Origin: Anaerolineae bacterium
GTDB lineage: Bacteria; Chloroflexota; Anaerolineae; Epilineales; Epilineaceae
DNA length: 42,769 nt
Direction of reading: 5' to 3'
Assembly: GCA_029262755.1 (NCBI GenBank)
Contig: JAJCYU010000237.1
Coordinates: forward strand, 1 to 42,769
In this document: in pieces, positions 1 through 5,945 of the stretch
Layout of the letters: every line of letters begins with the position of its first letter
Numbering within the stretch: position 1 is the stretch's first letter
Program-made: the position numbers and the translations under genes
The notes under the pieces: generated by a model
What the model saw: only the letters and a program-made list of their open reading frames with translations
Databases searched by the model: none
What the model was told of the DNA's origin: nothing

Positions 1-436
1 CGAAGGGGTTGGCGCTGGGCGCGGCGATCGGCAGGCCGGCCGCGGCCAGCAGCGCCCGCGCCACCGGGTGGCTCGGCGCGCGTACGGCAACGCTACCGCG
101 CCCGGCGGTCACCACGTCCGGCACCACGGCCGCTTTAGGCACGATCAGGGTCAAGGGGCCCGGCCAAAGCGCCCGCGCAAGCAGCCTTGCGCTCGCGGGC
201 ATCCGGCTCGCCAAGCGGTCGAGCTCCGCTTCGCCCAGCACATGGACGATGATCGGATCGGCGAAGGGGCGGCCCTTGGCGGCGAAGATGCGGCGAACCG
301 CGGCCTCGTCGAAGGCGTGCGCACCGAGGCCGTATACGGTCTCCGTCGGGAACGCGACGAGCCCGCCGGCGCGCAGGACGGCGGCGGCGCGGGCGATCGA
401 ATCGGGATCCGGCCTTTGTGGATCGACGGTCAGCAT
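1..436 (-). CDS. L-threonylcarbamoyladenylate synthase (Sua5/TsaC/YrdC family), 3' end cut by window
   Basis: Reading the minus strand from an ATG at 436 gives 145 codons with no stop before the window edge, so the C-terminus is missing. The protein has the YrdC-fold signature: an N-terminal AGGLVAFPTETVYGLG segment, an AAKGRP motif, a WPGPLTLIVP stretch and the APSAN motif just before the edge. Family members condense threonine, bicarbonate and ATP into threonylcarbamoyl-AMP, which is used for t6A37 modification of ANN-decoding tRNAs in the cytoplasm. Whether a C-terminal Sua5 domain follows cannot be seen. The gene diverges from the next one with very little space, and an extended -10-like element (TGATAGCAT) ends 8 nt before the ATG, so the mRNA may be leaderless. 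The family call is firm; the choice between the short (TsaC) and long (Sua5) form is open. Confidence 0.93.
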   Translation of the reverse strand, partial: MLTVDPQRPDPDSIARAAAVLRAGGLVAFPTETVYGLGAHAFDEAAVRRIFAAKGRPFADPIIVHVLGEAELDRLASRMPASARLLARALWPGPLTLIVPKAAVVPDVVTAGRGSVAVRAPSHPVARALLAAAGLPIAAPSANPF

Positions 437-465
437 GGTCGATCATGCTATCATCGCGCGCCGTG
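434..465. promoter_or_regulatory. Divergent overlapping extended -10 elements between two start codons
   Basis: The 10-mer at 445-454 reads as an extended -10 on both strands: TGCTATCAT (446-454) on plus and TGATAGCAT (453-445) on minus. In each direction exactly 8 nt separate the hexamer from a start codon (GTG 463 on plus, ATG 436 on minus), the spacing expected if transcription begins at or next to the start codon. No good -35 box was seen, which fits the extended -10 class. This is a pattern-based call without transcript data. Confidence 0.4.
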
Positions 466-1068
466 AACGAGACACCGCGCAGGAGACGAAAGGGGTGGCT
501 GGCGCTGGGGGGGCTGTTCGCCCTCGGCGTGCTCTGGCTGGCCATGAGCCCCGGCGGCGGCCGGGGACTGGGGCGATCCGCCGCCTGGACCGTCGGGCGC
601 GCGGAGCTGGGCGATGGGTGGCAGCGCGTGCCGCCTCCCATCGATCTCGACACGGTGGCGCGCTATGCACGGGGAATCCCTGGGCTCGCGGTCCCCACGG
701 ACCGCTTCGGCGCCGCGTGGCGCGACGGGGACACCGGTGCCGTCGTGACCTCGATCACATTGGTCTACGACGATCCGGCGGAGGCCCAGAGCCTGATGAC
801 CGGGCGCGCGGTGGGCCTTCTCGCGTCCTCGTTTCAGCTGGAAACCGAGCCCGTCGCCCTTGCGGAGGCCGACGAGGCGGTCGGCTGGCGCTCGCCGGCC
901 TACCACGCGGTCGCATTTCGACGAGGCGCGTACGTGGTTTTCCTCGGCACGACGCTGCCGCCCGCCTCTCCGCTCGCCGCTCCAGCGACGCTCGCCGAGG
1001 CGCTGCTCGCGCGTCCGCAGCCGACGCTCGTATCGCCTTCACCGGCGCACGGAACGGGCCTAAGGTAG
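463..1068 (+). CDS. Hypothetical single-pass membrane-anchored protein
   Basis: About 201 residues, family not recognised. After a basic N-terminus (RRRRK) comes one hydrophobic segment (WLALGGLFALGVLWLAM), probably an uncleaved membrane anchor. The remaining ~170 residues form a soluble domain that alternates charged strands and small hydrophobic runs, presumably facing outside. GTG 463 is preferred as start because an extended -10-like element sits at 446-454 with 8 nt between. An in-frame ATG at 445 lies inside that element and would only add six residues. The gene is divergent from the Sua5-like gene and upstream of the EF-G2-like gene, and neither neighbour suggests a function. Confidence 0.72.
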   Translation: MNETPRRRRKGWLALGGLFALGVLWLAMSPGGGRGLGRSAAWTVGRAELGDGWQRVPPPIDLDTVARYARGIPGLAVPTDRFGAAWRDGDTGAVVTSITLVYDDPAEAQSLMTGRAVGLLASSFQLETEPVALAEADEAVGWRSPAYHAVAFRRGAYVVFLGTTLPPASPLAAPATLAEALLARPQPTLVSPSPAHGTGLR

Positions 1069-1108
1069 GCGCTCCGGGGGCTGCTGGCAGCGTGCGGGGC
1101 CACCGGGG

Positions 1109-1114
1109 TATACT
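1109..1114 (+). promoter_or_regulatory. Possible -10 box for the EF-G2-like gene
   Basis: TATACT lies about 165 nt upstream of the EF-G2-like start. No convincing -35 is visible. It would give a ~160-nt leader that contains the hairpin at 1136-1161. Confidence 0.25.
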
Positions 1115-1135
1115 GGCGATCTGCGCCTAGAAAGC

Positions 1136-1161
1136 GGTTGCGCGGCCGAGGTCGCGCAACC
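1136..1161 (+). promoter_or_regulatory. Strong hairpin in the leader of the EF-G2-like gene
   Basis: A perfect 9-bp stem (GGTTGCGCG at 1136-1144 with CGCGCAACC at 1153-1161) encloses an 8-nt loop. No T-run follows, so it is a poor intrinsic terminator for the upstream gene. It lies between a possible -10 at 1109 and the ribosome-binding site at 1263, so it may be a leader structure or a partial terminator. No known riboswitch was recognised. Confidence 0.4.
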
Positions 1162-1279
1162 ACATCGGAGTCGGGCACACTCAATTTCCGCGCGGCCCGT
1201 CGACGGCTGACCGTCATGGCCATGACCATGACCGACGTTGCGACGCGCCGCCTTGTCGTCCCAGGAGGTCGTACGAGCC

Positions 1280-3346
1280 ATGAAGGAGTACTCCGCGGAC
1301 AAGATCCGCAACATCGCCCTCGTTGGGCATAGCGGCGCTGGAAAGACCGCCCTCGCGGAAGCGATGCACTACCTGACGGGCGCCAGCACACGCATGGGCA
1401 CCACGCAGGACGGCAATACGGTGTCCGACTACGACGAGGAAGAGGTCCGGCGCGGCATCTCGATCCACACCGGCGTCCTGCCCGTCGAGCATGACGGCAC
1501 GAAGATCAACGTGATCGACACGCCCGGCTACGCCGACTTCATCGGGGACGTGATCAGCGGACTGCAGGTGTCCGACATGGCCGTGGTGGTGGTGGACAGT
1601 GTTGCCGGCGTGGAGGTCGGCACCGAGATCGCTTGGCAGGAGCTCGACCGGCTGAACCAGCCGCGCGTGGTCGTGATCAACAAGATGGACCGCGATACGG
1701 CCCGTTGGGAGCGGGTGCTGGCCGACCTACGGGAGAGCTTCGACGCACGCTTCGTCCCCTTGCAGCTGCCGATGGGTCAGGGCGATGACTTTCAGGGCAT
1801 CTACCGCCTGATCGGTGAGAAGGCCAGCCTAGGCGAGAAGGGCAAGAACGGCGACATCCCCGCGGAGGTCCTGGCCAAGGCCGACACGATGCGCGAGGCG
1901 ATCGTCGAGGCGGCGGCGGAGTCGGACGACGAGTTCATCATGAAGTTTCTCGACGGCGAGGAGCTCACCAACGACGAGATTCGCCACGGGCTCGAGGTCG
2001 GGGCCGGGCGCGGCAAGTACGTGCCCGTGTTCTTCACGTCGGCCACGAAGGCGCTGGGCGTGAAGGCGTTGATGGATTCGTTGCTCGTGCAGGCGCCCAC
2101 GGCGGCGGATGCGAAGCCGCGTTCTGGCGAGATGGGCGGCGACGAGGTCGCGCTGGCCGCGGACACGTCGGGGCCGCTCGTGGCACGGATCTTCAAGACG
2201 CAAGCCGACCCCTATGTCGGCAAGCTGCAATACCTGCGCGTGTACTCCGGCATCCTGGAGGCCGACTCGCGCGCGTTCAACGTCACGCGAGACGAAGAAG
2301 AGCGCATCGGCCCCGTCTACCACGTGCGCGGCAAGGAGCAGATGACCACGGGACGCATCGTGGCCGGCGACATCGGCGCCGTGGCCAAGCTGAACGAGAC
2401 ACAGACCTTCGACTGTCTGGTCGATCGCGATCAAGCCATCACGATGCCGGATGTCACCCTCCCACAGCCCGTGTTCTCCGTGGCGCTGACCCCGGCAACC
2501 CCGCTGGACGCACCCAAGCTCGGCCAAGCCCTGCAACGCCTGCTCGAGGAGGATCCGACCTTCCGCAGCGAGTTCGTCGGCTCCACTCGGCAGTTGGTCC
2601 TATCCGGTATGGGTGACGCCCACATCGACGTCGCTGTGCACGCGCTCAAAGATAAATTCGGGGTGGCCGTCGAAACCGCGTTGCCGCGCGTGCCCTACCA
2701 AGAGACGGTTACGAAGCGCGCCCAGGCCGTGTACCGCCACAAGAAGCAGTCGGGCGGCTCCGGCCAGTTCGCGGAGGTCCATCTTCGCGTCGAGCCGGTA
2801 CCCCGAGGCGATGGTTTCAGCTACACGAGCGAGGTGCGGGGCGGAAGCATCAGCTCCACGTACATTCCGTCGATCGAAAAAGGCATCCGCCAAGTGCTCA
2901 CCGAGGGCGTGATCGCCAACTGCGAGGTGGTCGACACGAAAGCCATTGTGTTCGACGGCAAAGAGCATCCGGTCGATTCGAAGGACATCGCCTTCCAGAT
3001 TGCAGGTCGGGAAGCATTCAAGCAGGCCATGCGCGATGCCGGACCGGCTCTGCTCGAGCCCGTATACGACATCACCGTGGTGGTGCCGTCGGCACAGATG
3101 GGCGATGTTCTCGGTGATATGAACGGGCGTCGCGGCATGGTGCAGGGCACGGAGCAGGTCGGACAACGAGCCATCGTGAAGGGACAGGTTCCCTTGGCGG
3201 AGATCCAGCGCTACGCGACCGATCTACGCTCGATGACCCAGGGCCGGGGCCACTACACGGCGGAATTCTCTCACTATTCACCGGTGCCGCACAACGTGCA
3301 GCAGGAGATCATTGCGGCGCAGGTAGCGGGTGAGGAAAGCGAGTAG
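1280..3346 (+). CDS. Elongation factor G-like translational GTPase (EF-G2 type)
   Basis: 688 residues with the EF-G domain order. The GTPase motifs are GHSGAGKT at 16-23 (G1), RRGISI at 57-62 (G2, Ser where canonical EF-G has Thr), DTPG at 80-83 (G3) and NKMD at 134-137 (G4). Domains II to V follow, including the domain IV stretch that begins near the KKQSGGSGQFAEV segment. The NTVSDYDEEE context and the stand-alone location, away from a str operon with rpsL/rpsG/tuf, fit the EF-G2 subfamily rather than housekeeping fusA. EF-G2 proteins bind the ribosome, but their cellular role varies and is poorly known. The start is ATG 1280, set by the AGGAGG at 1263-1268; upstream in-frame starts are ignored. 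The gene ends in a strong hairpin at 3428-3459. Confidence 0.93.
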   Translation: MKEYSADKIRNIALVGHSGAGKTALAEAMHYLTGASTRMGTTQDGNTVSDYDEEEVRRGISIHTGVLPVEHDGTKINVIDTPGYADFIGDVISGLQVSDMAVVVVDSVAGVEVGTEIAWQELDRLNQPRVVVINKMDRDTARWERVLADLRESFDARFVPLQLPMGQGDDFQGIYRLIGEKASLGEKGKNGDIPAEVLAKADTMREAIVEAAAESDDEFIMKFLDGEELTNDEIRHGLEVGAGRGKYVPVFFTSATKALGVKALMDSLLVQAPTAADAKPRSGEMGGDEVALAADTSGPLVARIFKTQADPYVGKLQYLRVYSGILEADSRAFNVTRDEEERIGPVYHVRGKEQMTTGRIVAGDIGAVAKLNETQTFDCLVDRDQAITMPDVTLPQPVFSVALTPATPLDAPKLGQALQRLLEEDPTFRSEFVGSTRQLVLSGMGDAHIDVAVHALKDKFGVAVETALPRVPYQETVTKRAQAVYRHKKQSGGSGQFAEVHLRVEPVPRGDGFSYTSEVRGGSISSTYIPSIEKGIRQVLTEGVIANCEVVDTKAIVFDGKEHPVDSKDIAFQIAGREAFKQAMRDAGPALLEPVYDITVVVPSAQMGDVLGDMNGRRGMVQGTEQVGQRAIVKGQVPLAEIQRYATDLRSMTQGRGHYTAEFSHYSPVPHNVQQEIIAAQVAGEESE

Positions 3347-3427
3347 GCGCGCATATCCAGCGTTTGGGCGATGCGCGTTGAAGCAACCGGAAGGGCCAAG
3401 GGATACGGATCAATTCGAACAACAGTA

Positions 3428-3459
3428 AAGAGGGGCCGAGCAATCGCTCGGCCCCTCTT
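3428..3459. terminator. Bidirectional intrinsic terminator between convergent genes
   Basis: A perfect 14-bp inverted repeat (arms 3428-3441 and 3446-3459, loop AATC) has a GC-rich core flanked by AA on the left and TT on the right. It lies in the gap between the plus-strand EF-G2-like gene (stop 3346) and the convergent minus-strand ferritin-like gene (stop 3585). It could therefore stop transcription from both sides. The T-tract is short. Confidence 0.8.
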
Positions 3460-3584
3460 CGTACTTCCGCTCTCGCGATTCGCACCTCGAGTACGTCCTG
3501 CTTCCTGATCTACTCCATGCTTCCTGTTCCCAGGGTGACCGCTAAGGCTCGTCCCGCTCGGCGTCCAAGCACCGGTCCTTCCAG

Positions 3585-4139
3585 CTACGCGTAGATCAGA
3601 TCCCGCGTCTCGCGCGCCACGGCCTCGGCCACGTCGCCGAGCGACTCGATGTCGTCGGCCAGCTCGCGTGCCACAACAGGGCTCACGGCCTTGGTAATCT
3701 CGCGCAGTACCGGCTTGAGCTGATCGACGTGCGTCTTGCACAGGTCGCAGGTAGCCTGGCTGCCCAGCGCACGGCCCGTCGCGTCCAGCATCTGGTAGCT
3801 GATCGCCGACTGGTTCAGGGCCGCGAAGTCGTCGCGCAGCATCTTGGAAACCTGCTGCGTTCGGTTGCGACCGATGACGCCGGCCACGAAACCCGAGACC
3901 TCGGCGACCGCGTCCTTCACCGGCGACAGACCGTCGCCGCCGATCGAATCCAGGTGCTGCTCGAGATCCTCGAACTGGCGCTTCACAACGCGCTCCGCGG
4001 AGCGGATCGCCGCCGCGGCCTCGGCGTGGCCCTGCACGTCCTCGTCGTCGGCCTGCGTCTCGAGCGCCTCGTGAACGTGACGCTGCAGGGCACACATGTC
4101 GCTCACGTACTGCTGAAGTTGGTCTCGTGGGTCAGCCAT
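3585..4139 (-). CDS. Small all-helical protein, possibly ferritin-like
   Basis: 184 residues, predicted almost entirely alpha-helical. Four amphipathic stretches (about 6-28, 42-66, 97-125 and 131-165) suggest a four-helix bundle, and the acidic and histidine residues on the first two (HVHEALETQ, FEDLEQHLD) recall ferritin-like proteins. I see no complete, unambiguous ExxH metal-site pair, so the fold is suggestive only. A CDLC pair at 131-134 could be a redox or zinc site. There is no signal peptide or membrane segment. The ATG at 4139 has a good GGAGGT site (4148-4153) 8 nt away. The gene is monocistronic and convergent with the EF-G2-like gene, sharing the hairpin at 3428-3459. A stress or storage role is a guess. 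Confidence 0.8.
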   Translation of the reverse strand: MADPRDQLQQYVSDMCALQRHVHEALETQADDEDVQGHAEAAAAIRSAERVVKRQFEDLEQHLDSIGGDGLSPVKDAVAEVSGFVAGVIGRNRTQQVSKMLRDDFAALNQSAISYQMLDATGRALGSQATCDLCKTHVDQLKPVLREITKAVSPVVARELADDIESLGDVAEAVARETRDLIYA

Positions 4140-4391
4140 GATGTAGTACCTCCAAATGGGTTGAAAGGGGGTTTTTCCAAAAGGCCCTTACCGCCGTGGG
4201 GCGGGGCGTCGAGCCTATGCACCAAGCGTACCCGCCAGGCGATCCGACCAACACCTCGGGATCGACAGGAGCAGCGTTCCATTTTGTGCAGTGGTCACAC
4301 TGGCGAAGGCGACAGGTTCCGGCTGCGCGGCACACGAGACGTTACGTGCAACCCATGTAGATCGTGCCGCCTAGTCGTGCGTGGCTAGCCC

Positions 4392-4997
4392 TCAGAGGCT
4401 CGCCATCCAGCCCATCTGCAGAGGGCAGAGCGCGATCGCAACGGCGTCGGCCGCATCGTCCGGACGCGGCGCCTCGGCCAGGCGCAGGAGCATCCGCACC
4501 ATCTCCTGCATCTGCCGCTTGTCGGCGCCGCCATAGCCGCTCACCGCCTGCTTGACGACGTTCGGCTTGTACTCCGCCACCGGCAAGCCCGCGCTTGCCG
4601 CCGCGAGCAGGATCACGCCCCGCGCCTGACCGACGCTGATCGCCGTCGTGACGTTGGCGGAGAAAAAGAGCTCCTCGACGGCTACCGCATCCGGACGAAG
4701 TTCCTCGATGAGCTGGCAGAGCGCTTCGTGGATCTGCACCAGACGCTGCGGCATCGGTACGCCGGCCTTCGTGCGGATCACCCCGCAGTCCACGAGGGTC
4801 GGCTCGTCGGCGCCGCCGCCCACCCGACCCTCGACGACCAACGCGAAGCCGGTCGTGGCCGTACCGGGGTCGATGCCAAGCACGCGCAGGGGCGCAGCGG
4901 ACGATACGCGCGCGGCGGGCGTCGGCGCCGCGGACGGGGATCTCGCCGGGCCCTTGGATTTGGAAGAGCGCGGGGATTCCGGATTGTTGCGCGTCAT
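4392..4997 (-). CDS. ruvC: Crossover junction endodeoxyribonuclease RuvC
   Basis: 201 residues from ATG 4997. RuvC resolves Holliday junctions by paired nicking, working with the RuvAB motor. The catalytic acids are visible: Asp43 in LGIDPG, Glu108 in AVEELFF, and Asp181/Asp184 in PDDAADAVAIAL; the SVGQARG motif is also present. The first ~36 residues are a Ser/Pro/Lys/Ala-rich extension not typical of RuvC, whose core normally starts at the LRVLGIDPG strand. The open frame continues upstream (another ATG at 5051), and no ribosome-binding site decides between them, so the start is uncertain. The gene lies 91 bp downstream of yebC, a common pairing. ruvA and ruvB are not in the window. Confidence 0.93.
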   Translation of the reverse strand: MTRNNPESPRSSKSKGPARSPSAAPTPAARVSSAAPLRVLGIDPGTATTGFALVVEGRVGGGADEPTLVDCGVIRTKAGVPMPQRLVQIHEALCQLIEELRPDAVAVEELFFSANVTTAISVGQARGVILLAAASAGLPVAEYKPNVVKQAVSGYGGADKRQMQEMVRMLLRLAEAPRPDDAADAVAIALCPLQMGWMASL

Positions 4998-5088
4998 GAC
5001 CGCTGCAACGGGTCGAGCGAAGCGATCGAGGACGGGGTCATCGACGGCCATCCCAACGCGGCTGAAGGGCTGATCGGGCGGGGCCGGA

Positions 5089-5844
5089 TCAGTCCTCCTC
5101 GCCGTAGGCCATCGCGGCCTCATCGGTGATGTCGATGTTCGTCCACACCTTGTCGACGTCGTCGAGCTCCTCGAGCTTGTCGACGAACTTCAGAACCTGA
5201 ACGGTCTTTTTGGCATCCAGCTCGACAGGCGTGGTCGGGATCATCGCGAGCTCCGCGTCGTCGGTCGCGTAACCCGCATCGGCGAGCGCGCCCTTGACCC
5301 GCGCAAAGTCCACGACCTCCGTGTACACCGTCACGGTCTCGGCGTCGACCTCCACGTCGACCGCGCCCTTGTCGATGGCCTCGAGCGCAAGATCGTCTGG
5401 GTCGATGCCTTCGGCGGGAACCAGGATCATGCCTCGCTGCTCGAACTGCCAGGCGACGCTGCCGTCCTGGCCGAGATTGCCGCCGTTCTTGGCGAACATA
5501 TTGCGCACTTCGCCGACCGTACGGTTGCGGTTGTCCGTCGTGACCTCGACGATGATGGCGGAACTCGCCGGCCCGTAGCCCTCGTACACGATCCGCTCGA
5601 CCTGCTCGTCACCGCCCTCGCCGGTGCCCCTGGCGATCGCACGCTCGATGTTGTCGTTGGGCATATTGCCGGCACGGGCCTTGTCCACGGCCAGGCGCAG
5701 CGCGAAGTTCATCTCCGGGTCGCCACCACCTTCCCGCGCTGCGACGCTGACCGCCCGCGCGAGCTTGGTGAAGCTCTTGCCGCGCTTGGCGTCCTGCCGC
5801 TCCTTGCGGTGCTTGATGTTGGCCCACTTGGAGTGACCGGCCAT
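5089..5844 (-). CDS. yebC: YebC/PmpR-family protein
   Basis: 251 residues, full length for the family. The hallmark N-terminus MAGHSKWANIKHRK is followed by the DNRNRTVGEVR and GGNLGQDGSVAWQF motifs of domains II/III. Members were described as transcriptional regulators, and more recent work links the family to translation of difficult peptide stretches such as polyproline; which applies here cannot be told. ATG 5844 has a purine-rich AGGGAGAG site just upstream, and a perfect TATAAT lies at 5900-5895. ruvC follows on the same strand, so the two may be co-transcribed. Confidence 0.96.
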   Translation of the reverse strand: MAGHSKWANIKHRKERQDAKRGKSFTKLARAVSVAAREGGGDPEMNFALRLAVDKARAGNMPNDNIERAIARGTGEGGDEQVERIVYEGYGPASSAIIVEVTTDNRNRTVGEVRNMFAKNGGNLGQDGSVAWQFEQRGMILVPAEGIDPDDLALEAIDKGAVDVEVDAETVTVYTEVVDFARVKGALADAGYATDDAELAMIPTTPVELDAKKTVQVLKFVDKLEELDDVDKVWTNIDITDEAAMAYGEED

Positions 5845-5894
5845 TGCTCTCTCCCTATACGTCCCGATGCGATGTTTGCGCCACGCGCGGGCGG

Positions 5895-5900
5895 ATTATA
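5895..5900 (-). promoter_or_regulatory. Putative -10 box of yebC
   Basis: A perfect TATAAT on the minus strand lies in the ~100-bp gap between ftsK and yebC, 50 nt upstream of the yebC ATG, so the leader would be roughly 45 nt. No clear -35 is seen at 17-18 nt. Confidence 0.5.
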
Positions 5901-5945
5901 CCGGGCCGCCTCGGCCCTCCGAAACCTCCGCACCCATTTGCCGGC

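Noticed and set aside
9-1130. 373-codon plus frame at the left edge
   Set aside because: It is antisense to the Sua5-like gene and out of frame with the membrane protein; composition is typical of GC-rich shadow frames.
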